DNA of 64,000 nucleotides from Sphingopyxis jiangsuensis (GTDB taxonomy: Bacteria; Pseudomonadota; Alphaproteobacteria; Sphingomonadales; Sphingomonadaceae): the NCBI RefSeq assembly GCF_016734905.1, contig NZ_JAERPO010000002.1, forward strand, positions 1,237,431 through 1,301,430, given 5' to 3'. Below, piece by piece: positions 54,083 to 63,877 of this stretch (positions within the stretch are counted from its first letter, which is position 1; every line of letters starts with the position of its first letter). A program made the position numbers and the translations under genes. The notes beneath the pieces were generated by a model. The model was given only the letters and a program-made list of their open reading frames with translations, had not been told where the DNA came from and made no database searches.

Positions 54083-54991
54083 ATGACTGCAGCCCATCCT
54101 CCCGACAGCCAGCTCAAGGGACTTGTCGCGCTCCTTCCCGCCGCGCTTCGTCCCTATGCGCTGCTCGCGCGGTTCGACCGTCCGATCGGCTGGTGGCTGC
54201 TTTTCTGGCCCTGCGCCTTCGGGATCGCGCTTGCGGGCGGTGCACGTCCGTATTGGCCGCTACTCCTGTGGATGCTCGTCGGCGCAATCGCAATGCGCGG
54301 CGCGGGGTGCGTCTATAATGATATCGTCGATCGCAATCTTGATGCGAAAGTCGCGCGAACGGCGTCGCGGCCGGTCGCGAGCGGCGCCGTGTCGGTGCGC
54401 GCTGCCGCCATCTGGACGGCGATATTGGCACTCGTCGGACTCGTCGTGCTTCTGCAGCTCCCGCTCAAGGCGCAGATCGTCGCCCTCGCGAGCCTGATTC
54501 TCGTCGCCGCCTATCCGTTCATGAAGCGGATTACCTGGTGGCCGCAGGCGTGGCTCGGGCTGGTGTTCAGCTGGGGCGCGCTCGTTGGCTGGGTCGCGGT
54601 CGGCGGCGCGCAGGGGCTTGCGCTGCCGCTGCTCTATGCGGGCTGCATCGCCTGGGTGATCGGATATGACACCATCTATGCGCTGCAGGATATCGAGGAC
54701 GACATGCTCGTCGGCGTCAAATCGAGCGCGCGCGCGCTTGGCGGACGGGTCCGCGGCGGCGTCGCGCTGTGCTATGCGACGGCGATAGGTTGCTGGGCGG
54801 GGGCGCTGTGGTCGGTCCGGCCCGACCCGCTCGTCTTCGTCGCGCTCGTCCCCGCGACACTCCATTTTGCGGGGCAGGTGGTGACGCTCGACCCGAAAAG
54901 CGGGGAGGACGCGCTCGCCAAGTTTCGCAGTAACCGCTTTGCGGGGTTGCTCGTCTTCGCGGCGATGCTCGTGGTTGGCAGCGCGCCCTGA
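54083..54991 (+). CDS. ubiA: 4-hydroxybenzoate polyprenyltransferase
   Basis: 302 residues, several transmembrane helices. First Asp-rich motif NDIVDRNLDAKVARTASRP, second YDTIYALQDIEDDMLVGVKSS, both typical of UbiA. Prenylates 4-hydroxybenzoate in ubiquinone synthesis. It lies 63 bases after the Tad genes, so may be transcribed with them or from a promoter in that gap. Its stop is only 3 bases from the convergent smc stop, leaving no space for a terminator between the genes. Confidence 0.95.
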   Translation: MTAAHPPDSQLKGLVALLPAALRPYALLARFDRPIGWWLLFWPCAFGIALAGGARPYWPLLLWMLVGAIAMRGAGCVYNDIVDRNLDAKVARTASRPVASGAVSVRAAAIWTAILALVGLVVLLQLPLKAQIVALASLILVAAYPFMKRITWWPQAWLGLVFSWGALVGWVAVGGAQGLALPLLYAGCIAWVIGYDTIYALQDIEDDMLVGVKSSARALGGRVRGGVALCYATAIGCWAGALWSVRPDPLVFVALVPATLHFAGQVVTLDPKSGEDALAKFRSNRFAGLLVFAAMLVVGSAP

Positions 54992-54994
54992 GGC

Positions 54995-57900
54995 CTATTC
55001 GGCGGCGAGCAATTCCTCGGCGCTGCCCAGATCGACCGAGACGAGACGGCTGACGCCGCGCTCGATCATCGTTACCCCGAACAGACGGTGCATCCGCGCC
55101 ATCGTCACCGCATTGTGCGTCACGATCAGATAGCGCGTTTTCGTTTCGCGCGTCATCCGGTCGAGCAGATCGCAGAAACGCTCGATATTCGCGTCGTCGA
55201 GCGGCGCGTCGACCTCGTCGAGGACGCAGATCGGGGCGGGGTTGGTGAGGAACAGGCCGAATATCAGCGCGACCGCAGTCAGCGCCTGTTCGCCGCCTGA
55301 CAGCAAGGTGAGCGTGCCGAGCCGCTTGCCCGGCGGCTGCGCCATGATTTCGAGGCCCGCCTCGAGCGGGTCGTCCGAGTCGACAAGCTCGAGATGTGCC
55401 TGGCCGCCGTTGAACAAGGTTGTGAACAGGCGCTGGAAATGTCCGTTCACTGCTTCGAAGGCGGCGAGCAGGCGGACGCGGCCCTCGCGGTTGAGGTTGC
55501 CGATCGATCCGCGCAGCCGATTGACCGCCTGTTGCAGCTCCTCGATCTCGGCGGCGCTCTTTTCGCGCTCGGTATCGAGCTCGGCAAGCTCGTCGGCGGC
55601 AACCAGATTGACCGGACCCAACCGCTCGCGGTCTGCAATCAGCCGATCGTGCGCGGCCGATTCGGCGGCGGCATCGCCGACGGACGCGCTGTCGAACCCT
55701 GCTTTTTGCGGAAGCAGGGGCGGCGGGCATTCGAAGCGCTCGCCCGACAGGCGCCCCATTTCGATCCGCCGCATCTCGGCATTTTCGGAGCGCGCGACGG
55801 CGCCCGCGCGCGCCTCGCGCGCGGTGGCGACGCGCTCGCGGATCGCCGACAGCGCTGCTTCGGCCTCGCGCAGCGCGGCTTCGGCGGTGCGCTCCTGCGC
55901 CTCGACCTCGGCAAGCTGCTCGCGCAGCGTCGCCTGCCGGGCTTCGGCTTCGGCGCGTTGCTGTGCGAGCTGGCCGGGGATATCGGCAAGCTTAGCAGCC
56001 TCCGCGCCCAGTGCGTCGGCGCGTTTGTCCATGTCGGTGACACGCCGCGCCGCCTCGCCCGCCCGCGCCTTCCAGCTCTTGATCTCGGCGGCGACGACAG
56101 CTTGCCGCTCGCTCAGTGCGCTGACCGTGCGTTCATGCGCTGCGAGCGCATCGCGTGCGTTCGCCGCGTCGGCGCGCGCGCGGTCGGCGGCGCGCTCCTC
56201 TGCGTCGAGCGCGGCGCGCGCGAGGCTGTCGTCGGGGAGCGCGGCAAGCGCTGCCTCTTGCGTGGCGAGCGCTGCCTTCGCCTCGTCCAGCGCCGCCGAT
56301 AGTTCGCCAATCCGCCGGTCGAACAGCGCCGCCGCATCGCGGTGACGGTCGAGCGCGGCTTGCGCCTGATCGGCAGCGCGCAGCGCGGCGCGGCGTTCCT
56401 CGTCGGCCTGCGCGAGCCGCTTGCGCGCGGTTGCCACGGCCTCGACCAGCTCGGCGAGGCGCGCCGCAGTCCGGTCGCGGCGGTCGCGCAGTTCCTGCAC
56501 TCCCAGCTCGACCTGCGGGCGCTGTGCGGCGAGCGCGTCGAGGCGGTTCTGGCGCATCAGCCGCTCGCTCGCGGTCGCGCCGTCGCCGCGCGAGACGAAG
56601 CCGTCCCAGCGCCGCATCATGCCGTCGGCCGTGACAAGCCGCTGCCCCACGGCAAGCGGTTGGCCACTGTCATCATCGGCCACCGCGACCTGCGCGAGGC
56701 GGCGCGCAAGCGCGCGGGGTGCGGTGACGTGCGCGGCGAGTGCCTCGGTCCCGGCGGGGAGCGCAGGATCGCCATCGGCGCGCTCGGTGCCGAGCCAACT
56801 GCGCGCCGCATCGCGTTTGGTTCCCGCATCGAGATCGTCGCCCAGCGCCGCCGCGAGCGCGGTCTCGTAACCGGGCGCGACGCGGATCTGGTCGAGGATA
56901 CGGTTCGCGTCGCTGCGCGCCGCCGCGAGTGCGCGCTCAAGCGTCGCCGCTTCGCCGTCGAGCGAGGCGAGCGCCGCGCGCGCTTCGGCGAGCGCGGCTT
57001 CGATTTCGCCGGCGTCGGTCGCACAGGCCGTGCGGTCGGCCTCAGCCTCGTCGAGCGCGCGCTCGGCGTCTGCGATCGCCTGTTCCGATGCGGCGGCGGC
57101 GGTCCGGCTCTCGTCGAGCCGCGCTGCGAGCGCGTCGCCGTCGCCAAGCGCCGCGACCTCGGCGTCGACGCGGCGCTTGTCCTCTTCGAGCCGTCGTAGC
57201 GCTGTGGCTGCGCTGTCGCGCGCCGACACGGCGATGCGGCGGTCGGCGGCTTCGCTCGCCGCCTTGGCGCGCGCCTGCGCGAGCGCGACCTCGGCATCGC
57301 GTAGCCGCGCCTGCGCCGCTTGGTCGGCTTCGACCAGCGCCGCCTTGCCCGTCGCTTGGTCCGCAACTTTCTTTGCGAGCGTGCGCCCCTCGGCATCGAG
57401 CGCGGTCAGTGCGGCGTGCGCTTCGCGTGCAAGGTCCCCCTCGCGCTCGCGGTCGGCGGCAAGCCGCTCTTGTTGCGCAGCGAGATCGTCGAGCCGCTGC
57501 CGCGCGGCGCGCTCTTCGCCCTGAAGTCGTGCCTGCGCCGCGCTCGCTTCGGCAAGCGCATCGCGCTGCGCCTGTGCCTCGCGGCGTGCCTCGGCGACGC
57601 GTGTGGCAACAGCGGTTTGCGCGGCGGTAATGGTTTCGAGCTCGGCCTGCGCAGCCTTGACGGCCGCTTCCGCCGCATCGGCATCGCGCCGCGCCTGGTC
57701 TGCCGCGGCGGCGGCATCGCGCCAGCGCGCATAGATCAACCGCCCTTCGGCGACGCGAATTTCGTCCGACAGCCGCTTATAGCGTTCGGCGGCGCGTGCC
57801 TGGCGGCGCAGCGCATTGGCGCGCACCTCCATGTCGGCGACGATTTCGGACAGGCGGTTCAAATTGGTTTCGGTCGCGCGCAGCTTTTGCTCGGCGTCCT

Positions 57901-58438
57901 TACGGCGGACGTGAAGTCCGGCGATCCCCGCCGCCTCCTCCAGCATCGCGCGGCGGTCGGCGGGTTTGGCGGCGATGACGTTTGCGATCTTGCCCTGGCT
58001 GACGAGTGCGGGGCTGTGCGCGCCGGTCGCGGCGTCGGCAAAGATTAGCGCGACATCCTTGGCGCGGACGTCGCGGCCATTGGCGCGATAGGCGCTGCCC
58101 GCGCCGCGTTCGATGCGGCGGATGATTTCCAGCTCATGCCCGTCGCTCGCGTCGGCAAGCCCTGCGACGACCGCGCCTTCGGTGTCGCAATGAATCGCGA
58201 CTTCGGCAAAATCGCGCGCGGGCCGCGTCGATGTGCCCGCGAAGATGACATCTTCCATCCCGCCGCCGCGCATCGATTTGGGTGACGATTCGCCCATCAC
58301 CCAGCGGATCGCTTCGAGCAGGTTCGACTTGCCGCAGCCGTTCGGCCCGACGACGCCGGTCAGTCCGGGCTCGATGCGCAGTTCGGTGGGTTCGACGAAA
58401 CTTTTGAAACCGGTGAGGCGCAGCCGCTTTATCTGCAC
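54995..58438 (-). CDS. smc: Chromosome segregation protein SMC
   Basis: 1147 residues. Walker A GPNGCGKSN with K37 at the N-terminus. A long Ala/Arg/Glu-rich coiled coil interrupted by a hinge (residues about 505-640; WLGTERADGDPALPAGTEAL). ABC signature LSGGEQALTAVAL and Walker B CVLDEVDAPLDDAN at the C-terminus. It compacts and segregates chromosomes with ScpAB. Extreme GC richness of the coiled coil gives many long antisense open frames. Downstream of the DsbA-like genes on the same strand. Confidence 0.97.
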   Translation of the reverse strand: MQIKRLRLTGFKSFVEPTELRIEPGLTGVVGPNGCGKSNLLEAIRWVMGESSPKSMRGGGMEDVIFAGTSTRPARDFAEVAIHCDTEGAVVAGLADASDGHELEIIRRIERGAGSAYRANGRDVRAKDVALIFADAATGAHSPALVSQGKIANVIAAKPADRRAMLEEAAGIAGLHVRRKDAEQKLRATETNLNRLSEIVADMEVRANALRRQARAAERYKRLSDEIRVAEGRLIYARWRDAAAAADQARRDADAAEAAVKAAQAELETITAAQTAVATRVAEARREAQAQRDALAEASAAQARLQGEERAARQRLDDLAAQQERLAADREREGDLAREAHAALTALDAEGRTLAKKVADQATGKAALVEADQAAQARLRDAEVALAQARAKAASEAADRRIAVSARDSAATALRRLEEDKRRVDAEVAALGDGDALAARLDESRTAAAASEQAIADAERALDEAEADRTACATDAGEIEAALAEARAALASLDGEAATLERALAAARSDANRILDQIRVAPGYETALAAALGDDLDAGTKRDAARSWLGTERADGDPALPAGTEALAAHVTAPRALARRLAQVAVADDDSGQPLAVGQRLVTADGMMRRWDGFVSRGDGATASERLMRQNRLDALAAQRPQVELGVQELRDRRDRTAARLAELVEAVATARKRLAQADEERRAALRAADQAQAALDRHRDAAALFDRRIGELSAALDEAKAALATQEAALAALPDDSLARAALDAEERAADRARADAANARDALAAHERTVSALSERQAVVAAEIKSWKARAGEAARRVTDMDKRADALGAEAAKLADIPGQLAQQRAEAEARQATLREQLAEVEAQERTAEAALREAEAALSAIRERVATAREARAGAVARSENAEMRRIEMGRLSGERFECPPPLLPQKAGFDSASVGDAAAESAAHDRLIADRERLGPVNLVAADELAELDTEREKSAAEIEELQQAVNRLRGSIGNLNREGRVRLLAAFEAVNGHFQRLFTTLFNGGQAHLELVDSDDPLEAGLEIMAQPPGKRLGTLTLLSGGEQALTAVALIFGLFLTNPAPICVLDEVDAPLDDANIERFCDLLDRMTRETKTRYLIVTHNAVTMARMHRLFGVTMIERGVSRLVSVDLGSAEELLAAE

Positions 58439-58573
58439 GAAGCCACCTCGTGCCGATTACCGAATCGCAGGCCGTGCAACCTTTGCGTCACAAATCCCCC
58501 TTGGCTCCGTCATGCCGCGCGGGCTGGGGAGTCGCAAGGGGGGTTGAACGGCCGGATTGGCGGTAAATTCCGA

Positions 58574-59320
58574 TCAGCGCGCGCCCATCGTGCGCAGCCG
58601 GTCGCGCATCGGGCCCCACGTCGTGATGCCTTCGGCGACCTGCCCGTTGATGATGAAGGTCGGCGTCCCGGTGATATTATATTTTTTCTGGCCGTCGTTC
58701 GTGCCCTTTTCGATCGCGGTCACATTCTCGACGTTGGCGAGGCACTGCTTCACCGTGTCCGCGGGAACGCCGCGCGCCTGATAGAATTGGTCGATCTTCC
58801 ATGCTGCCGCCATTGCGTTGAACCGCTCGGCGGGGGGCAACCCCATCGCGCTCTCGATCTGCGGCGCCGGCGCGGCCTGTGCGCCGGCGATGAAATTCTC
58901 ATGTTCGAGGAAGGTCGCATCGGCGAGCGGGAAATAGCGCTCGGGTCCCGCGCATTTGACGATCGCGCCCGCGACCGCGTCGATCGGATGGAGCATGAAA
59001 GGCGTCAGCTTGAACGACACGCGGCCGGTGTCGATGAAATCGCGCTTCAATTCCTCGTGCGATTCCTGGGCGAAACTGGCGCAGTGGCCGCAGGTGAAGG
59101 CGCCATATTCCTGAATCTTGATCGGCGCTTCGGGGTTGCCCATGACAGCGCTGCCATCAGCGTCGAAGCTCACGACCTCGGACCAGCTCTTGCCCTCGGG
59201 CGCTGCGATCTTGGCGATGACGTCCTGCTCCTTGGCGGGATCGGTCTTGCTGTCGCCGCAACCGGCGAGGGCGAGGGCACCGAGCGAGGACAGCAGGGCG
59301 ATGCGCAGCGAAGGGGTCAT
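58574..59320 (-). CDS. DsbA-like thioredoxin-fold lipoprotein
   Basis: 248 residues. Signal with lipobox ALAGC (C21; MTPSLRIALLSSLGALALAGC), so likely membrane-anchored. The thioredoxin domain holds the redox site CGHC in YGAFTCGHCASFAQE and the cis-Pro loop ITGTPTFIINGQV. Family reduces or oxidises periplasmic disulfides (DsbA/BdbD-type). First of two tandem paralogues before smc. Confidence 0.92.
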   Translation of the reverse strand: MTPSLRIALLSSLGALALAGCGDSKTDPAKEQDVIAKIAAPEGKSWSEVVSFDADGSAVMGNPEAPIKIQEYGAFTCGHCASFAQESHEELKRDFIDTGRVSFKLTPFMLHPIDAVAGAIVKCAGPERYFPLADATFLEHENFIAGAQAAPAPQIESAMGLPPAERFNAMAAAWKIDQFYQARGVPADTVKQCLANVENVTAIEKGTNDGQKKYNITGTPTFIINGQVAEGITTWGPMRDRLRTMGAR

Positions 59321-59358
59321 GGTCGGTATTTCTCCGGAAGTTGTCTTTGATTGAGCTT

Positions 59359-60075
59359 TTAGGAGCCATTGAGCGCGGCGTCGAGCCGCGTTTTGAGGCT
59401 TGGCCAGTCGACCACCCCCGCTTCGCGCCCGTTAATGAAAAAGGTAGGCGTTCCGTGGACATGGTCGGCGTTTCGGCCGACATTGGTCATTCCGGCGAGT
59501 TCGGCCTGCGCCACTTCACTGTCGAGGCAGGCGTCGATTTGCGCGGGGCTCAATCCGCGCGCCGCGATCAGCGCGCGCAGTCCGGTGTCGGCCGATATCT
59601 TGCGCGCTCGCGCGCTGACGCTGCCTTGATACCAGCTCTGTACCTGCGCATCAGTCGCCTTCTGGACTTTTGCGAGCCAATCGGGTTGCGCGGCGAGGAT
59701 GGCGCGGTGATTGCCGGCAAACGCCTTCGGGCCGCCGCACCGCCCGAGCAGCGCGGCAGTCATGTCGACCGGGTCGCGCACAAAGTTGCGGTACTCGACC
59801 GCAACGAGTCCGGGGTCGACATATTGTGCCTTGAGCGGCGCGCCTCCGGCGCGTTCGAATTCGCCGCAGGTGCCGCATGTATAGCTTAGATATTCGACCA
59901 GCCGTACCTTCGCGGCGGGGTTTCCGACGATATGCGCGCCGATCGGGCTCACCGATACGGTCGCCGACCAGTTTAGCGGCTTGGCAGGGGTGACGGCGGT
60001 GAGGAGGGCGAGAGCGCCGCCGGAAAAAAGCGCGAGTGCCGCGCGACGCGCAATACGGTGCGTTCTGGCGGTCAT
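59359..60075 (-). CDS. DsbA-like thiol:disulfide protein
   Basis: 238 residues. Basic signal peptide (MTARTHRIARRAALALFSGGALALLTAVTPAKP). Redox site CGTC in LSYTCGTCGEFERA, and the cis-Pro loop VHGTPTFFINGRE. Related to the neighbouring protein (38 bases away) but with Thr in place of His between the cysteines. DsbA-type periplasmic function likely. Confidence 0.92.
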   Translation of the reverse strand: MTARTHRIARRAALALFSGGALALLTAVTPAKPLNWSATVSVSPIGAHIVGNPAAKVRLVEYLSYTCGTCGEFERAGGAPLKAQYVDPGLVAVEYRNFVRDPVDMTAALLGRCGGPKAFAGNHRAILAAQPDWLAKVQKATDAQVQSWYQGSVSARARKISADTGLRALIAARGLSPAQIDACLDSEVAQAELAGMTNVGRNADHVHGTPTFFINGREAGVVDWPSLKTRLDAALNGS

Positions 60076-60090
60076 CGATTCACTAACCTT

Positions 60091-60669
60091 TCAACCAATT
60101 TTGGGCAGTTTGGGTGTCGACGCCAGACCTGCGGCCATGCGCTCGAGCACAGTGCGCAGTTCGGGATCGCCGATGTCGCGCAGGCTGTCGCCGAGTTCGG
60201 CGGGGACCGGTTTGAGAATGGCAGGCTCGCGCACAGGCGCCGCGGGGGCGACCTCGCCATGCGTCATCCGCACCTGCGCAATCGCGGCATAGCCGAAGAA
60301 GCGGTTGACCACGGCGATGATGTCGGGCGCGACATGCTGGAGCATCGGAGCGTGCGCGCCGCTGATCGTCAGGTGCAGCGTGCCGCCCGCCTTTTGCCCG
60401 GCGGGAAAGCGGATCATCGCGGGCTGGGTGACGTCGGCCAGCCGGTCGCCGACGATTTCGCGCCAGCGGCTGACGACCGAGCTCTGGATGAAACCGAATT
60501 TGCGAAAAGCAGTGCGGCCGATTTCGGGGACGAGGTCCGAAATCGCGCGCGCGGCGCCGCCGCGCGGACGCTCATAGGCACGCGCGGCGGGCTTTCCGGC
60601 CTTCGTCGTTCCCTTGGCCTTTCCGACCGTTTTGTCCTTGCCCGCGTCTTTCGCCATGGCTGCCGCCAT
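60091..60669 (-). CDS. dciA: DciA-like DUF721 protein
   Basis: 192 residues. The basic Lys/Ala-rich N-terminus (AKDAGKDKTVGKAKGTTKAGKPA) precedes the DUF721 domain (IGRTAFRKFGFIQSSVVSRWREIVGDRLADVTQPAMIRFP and GTLHLTISGAHAPMLQHVAPDII). DciA loads the replicative helicase where DnaC is absent; some alphaproteobacterial forms are longer than the core. Start uncertain: ATG 60669 chosen (60657 and 60699 are in frame). Divergent from mutY, 14 bases apart. Confidence 0.88.
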   Translation of the reverse strand: MAAAMAKDAGKDKTVGKAKGTTKAGKPAARAYERPRGGAARAISDLVPEIGRTAFRKFGFIQSSVVSRWREIVGDRLADVTQPAMIRFPAGQKAGGTLHLTISGAHAPMLQHVAPDIIAVVNRFFGYAAIAQVRMTHGEVAPAAPVREPAILKPVPAELGDSLRDIGDPELRTVLERMAAGLASTPKLPKIG

Positions 60670-60683
60670 GCCATAGGCGGGGG

Positions 60684-61724
60684 GTGAGCGTCCAGCCATC
60701 CACAACAACTACCGCCGCTACGGGTGATTTCGCGAACCGCCTGCTCGACTGGTACGACCGCGAGGCGCGCACGCTGCCGTGGCGCGTCCCGCCGGGGAGC
60801 CGCGCCGTGCCCGACCCCTATCGCGTGTGGCTTGCCGAAATCATGCTGCAACAGACGACCGTTGCCGCCGTCACCGGATATTTTACGGGTTTCACCGCGC
60901 TCTGGCCGACGCTCGCCGACCTTGCCGCGGCGGATGATGCCGACGTCATGGCAGCGTGGGCGGGGCTCGGCTATTATGCCCGCGCGCGCAACTTGCTCGC
61001 CTGCGCGCGCGCTGTCGTCGCCGATCACGGCGGGCACTTTCCCGATGACGAGGCCGGGCTGCGCGCGCTGCCGGGAATTGGCGATTATACCGCTGCCGCT
61101 GTCGCTGCTATCGCCTTCGGTCGCCCTGCCGTGGTCGTCGATGCCAACATTGAGCGGGTAGTCGCGCGCCACCGGCGCATCGAGGTGCCGCTTCCGGCAG
61201 CGAAGCGCGCAATCCGCGCGGCGCTCGCTCCGTTTGTTCCTGCGGCGCGGCCGGGCGATTTCGCTCAGGCGCTGATGGATCTCGGTGCCCGCATTTGCAC
61301 GCCGCGGGCACCCGATTGCGCGCATTGCCCGATTGCCGACGATTGCCGGGTGCGAGGAACCAGCGATGCGGTACGCCTGCCGGTCAAGCCTCCCAGAAAA
61401 GCCAAGCCGCACCGTCATGGTGTCGCTCACTGGATACGGTCGGACGATAACGTCTGGCTCGAGCGTCGTGCCCCGCGCGCAATGCTCGGCGGGATGCGCG
61501 CCTTGCCGGGGAGCGAATGGACCGACGCCCCGCCGCGCGAGTCGGCTATTGCCGAAGTGCGCCACAGCTTCACCCATTTCGACCTGACGCTGAAACTTGT
61601 CGCGCGCGAAAGCCCCGATGCCGCAGCGGAAGGCGAATGGTGGCCGATTGCGGAGCTTGACGCGGCAGGACTGCCGACGCTCTATCGCAAGCTGGTCGAC
61701 CGAATGCGGGAGAGTGATGGATGA
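60684..61724 (+). CDS. mutY: A/G-specific adenine DNA glycosylase
   Basis: 346 residues, GTG start. EIMLQQTTVAAV (catalytic Glu region), LPGIGDYTAAAVAAIAFG (helix-hairpin-helix), VVVDANIERVVARH (catalytic Asp), and the iron-sulfur cluster motif C-X6-C-X2-C-X5-C as CTPRAPDCAHCPIADDC. The C-terminal NUDIX-like domain (RRAPRAMLGGMRALPGSEW, FTHFDLTLKLV) recognises 8-oxo-G. It removes A opposite 8-oxoG. The last 4 bases overlap the serine hydrolase ATG. Confidence 0.96.
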   Translation: MSVQPSTTTTAATGDFANRLLDWYDREARTLPWRVPPGSRAVPDPYRVWLAEIMLQQTTVAAVTGYFTGFTALWPTLADLAAADDADVMAAWAGLGYYARARNLLACARAVVADHGGHFPDDEAGLRALPGIGDYTAAAVAAIAFGRPAVVVDANIERVVARHRRIEVPLPAAKRAIRAALAPFVPAARPGDFAQALMDLGARICTPRAPDCAHCPIADDCRVRGTSDAVRLPVKPPRKAKPHRHGVAHWIRSDDNVWLERRAPRAMLGGMRALPGSEWTDAPPRESAIAEVRHSFTHFDLTLKLVARESPDAAAEGEWWPIAELDAAGLPTLYRKLVDRMRESDG

Positions 61725-63004
61725 ACATGATGGTTTCGCGCCGCGCGCTGTTGGGAGGATTGGTGTTCGGCGGCGGCGCGGCGATGCTTCCGGGCGTTGC
61801 GCTTGCCTGGCGTTCCGATGCGGCTGCCTATCCCGCGACGCACACTTTCATCAATGGGTTCGTCGCCCGGCGCGAGCTTGCCGGGACGCTCGCCGCTATC
61901 GGCAAGGGGCAGGAGGCCGCGACCTTCTTTGGCGCGGGGACGCAGGCGATGGACTCGGCCACGCCGGTAGGCCCGGATACGGTGTGGCGCCTCTATTCGA
62001 TGACCAAGCCCATCACCGGAATCGCCGCAATGCTGCTGGTCGACGAAGGCAAGTTGCGGCTCGACCAGCCGATCGCCGATCTTTTGCCCGCGTTCGCCAA
62101 CATGAAGGTGCAGAATACGCCCGACGGATCGCTTGCCGATCTCCGGCCGGCGAAGACGCTGATCACGGTGCGCCACCTCCTCACCCACACGGCGGGGCTG
62201 GGCTATAATATCATCCAGAAGGGACCGCTGCGCGACGCCTATAACAAGGCGGGGCTAGTCGGGGGGCAGGTGAGTCGGCTCCCGATTCCGGGCTTTCCGC
62301 CGATAACGCCCGCGCCGAGCCTGACGGCCTTTGCCGACCGGCTCGCGACCCTGCCGCTTGTCTATGAGCCTGGAACCCGTTGGAGCTATTCGATCGGGCT
62401 CGACCTGATGGGACGGGTCATCGAGGTTGCATCGGGTCAGCCGTTCGATGCCTTTCTGAAGCAACGGATATTCGATCCGCTCGGCATGAAAAGCACGGGA
62501 TTTCGCGTCGCCGAAGCGGATGTCGGCCGGTTGACGACCAACTATGCGCCGCTCGGCGGTGTGCTGCTGCCGATCGATCCGGCCCGAAGCTCGATCTACC
62601 TCGACCCGCCGCCGATGCCCTATGGCGGGGGCGGACTGGTGTCGAGCGCGCGCGATTACGACCGATTCCTCGCGATGCTCCTTGGCGAAGGCGCGACCGG
62701 CGGCGTACGCATCATGTCACCCGAAACCGCCCGGCTCGCGATGTCGAACCTGCTCCCCGAAGGCGCCGACACAAGGGGCAGCTTTGTCGCCGGCGAAGGC
62801 TTTGGCGCGGGTGGGCGTGTTTCGCTCGCCAGCTCGCCGACGGGTGAAGGCATTTTCGGATGGGGCGGCGCTGCCGGAACGATCGGCTTCGTCGATCGCA
62901 AGCGCGGTTATCGCGCGGGCGGCTATGCCCAATATATGCCTGCCGAGGCGCTGCCGTTCCAGAGCGGCTTCGGTCCGGCCTTTTTCAAGGATGTGATGGC
63001 CTGA
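61721..63004 (+). CDS. Serine hydrolase, beta-lactamase family, secreted
   Basis: 427 residues. A likely Tat-type signal (SRRALLGGLVFGGGAAMLPGVALA). Nucleophile motif SMTK in LYSMTKPITGI, YSIG in WSYSIGLD, and YGGGGLVSS near the third-motif position. Class C beta-lactamase/EstB esterase fold. Overlaps mutY by 4 bases and nudC by 1. Role and substrate unknown; the signal suggests a periplasmic location. Confidence 0.9.
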   Translation: MNMMVSRRALLGGLVFGGGAAMLPGVALAWRSDAAAYPATHTFINGFVARRELAGTLAAIGKGQEAATFFGAGTQAMDSATPVGPDTVWRLYSMTKPITGIAAMLLVDEGKLRLDQPIADLLPAFANMKVQNTPDGSLADLRPAKTLITVRHLLTHTAGLGYNIIQKGPLRDAYNKAGLVGGQVSRLPIPGFPPITPAPSLTAFADRLATLPLVYEPGTRWSYSIGLDLMGRVIEVASGQPFDAFLKQRIFDPLGMKSTGFRVAEADVGRLTTNYAPLGGVLLPIDPARSSIYLDPPPMPYGGGGLVSSARDYDRFLAMLLGEGATGGVRIMSPETARLAMSNLLPEGADTRGSFVAGEGFGAGGRVSLASSPTGEGIFGWGGAAGTIGFVDRKRGYRAGGYAQYMPAEALPFQSGFGPAFFKDVMA

Positions 63005-63873
63005 TGTTGCGGCCGCTCGGCTTTACGGGGAACCGGCTCGACCGCGCCGACCAGGTGCGCGTCGATCCCGACGCGTTTTCCGCAGCGGTCGCGCACCCGC
63101 GCGCGCTATGCCTGCGGCTCGACGGTATCGACTTTGCGGCTGGCGAGGGCGGCGGGCTGGTTTGGGAGCCGCTCGATTCCGCGGACGGGCATGCCCTGAT
63201 GCTGCTCGGGATCGACGAAGACGGCACGCCGCGTTTCGTGCGCGAAGCGCCTTCCGGTACCCGGATCGATGCGCGGTCGCGCACCGTGATGCGGCTCATC
63301 CCGCTGCTCTCGGGCGAAGAACTGGCGCTTTACGGCGGCGCGCGCAGCCTTGTCGACTGGCATGCGCGGCACCGTTTCTGCGCCGTTTGTGGCGCCCCCT
63401 CGACACTGTTTCGCGGCGGCTGGGGGCGGCGGTGCGACGCGTGCGGCGCCGAACATTTCCCGCGCGTCGATCCGGTGGTGATTATGCTCGCCGAGCATGA
63501 CGGGCGCGTGCTCGTCGGGCGGCAACCCGGCTTTCCTCCCGGTTTCTTTTCTGCGCTCGCCGGATTTCTCGAGCCGGGCGAATCGATCGAGGAGGCGGTA
63601 GCGCGCGAGCTATGGGAAGAGGCGGGAATCCGCGTGCGCGACGTGACCTATGTCGCCAGCCAGCCCTGGCCCTTCCCCTCGTCGCTGATGATCGGCTGCC
63701 GTGCGACGGCAGAGGATGCCGCGCTGACGCTCGACACGACCGAGATTGAGGCGGCGATGTGGGTCGATCGCGCCGAGGTGCGCGCGGCCCTCGCGGGCGA
63801 TATGGGTGCACCTTTCATGGTGCCGCCGCCATTGGCGATTGCGCGGCATCTGCTCGAACTTTGGGCGGAGTGA
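63004..63873 (+). CDS. nudC: NAD+ diphosphatase (NADH pyrophosphatase)
   Basis: 289 residues. Zinc-binding CAVC...CDAC pairs about residues 126-146. The Nudix box GFLEPGESIEEAVARELWEEAGI matches G-x5-E-x7-REUxEExGU. The SQPWPFPSSLM motif is specific to NudC. Cleaves NAD(H) or removes NAD caps from RNA. One-base overlap with the serine hydrolase gene. Confidence 0.95.
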   Translation: MLRPLGFTGNRLDRADQVRVDPDAFSAAVAHPRALCLRLDGIDFAAGEGGGLVWEPLDSADGHALMLLGIDEDGTPRFVREAPSGTRIDARSRTVMRLIPLLSGEELALYGGARSLVDWHARHRFCAVCGAPSTLFRGGWGRRCDACGAEHFPRVDPVVIMLAEHDGRVLVGRQPGFPPGFFSALAGFLEPGESIEEAVARELWEEAGIRVRDVTYVASQPWPFPSSLMIGCRATAEDAALTLDTTEIEAAMWVDRAEVRAALAGDMGAPFMVPPPLAIARHLLELWAE

Positions 63874-63877
63874 GCAG

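Noticed and set aside
58496..58542. CCCCCTTG/CAAGGGGG inverted repeat between smc and the first DsbA-like gene
   Set aside because: Loop of 31 bases and no T-run on the minus strand; not convincing as a terminator or operator.
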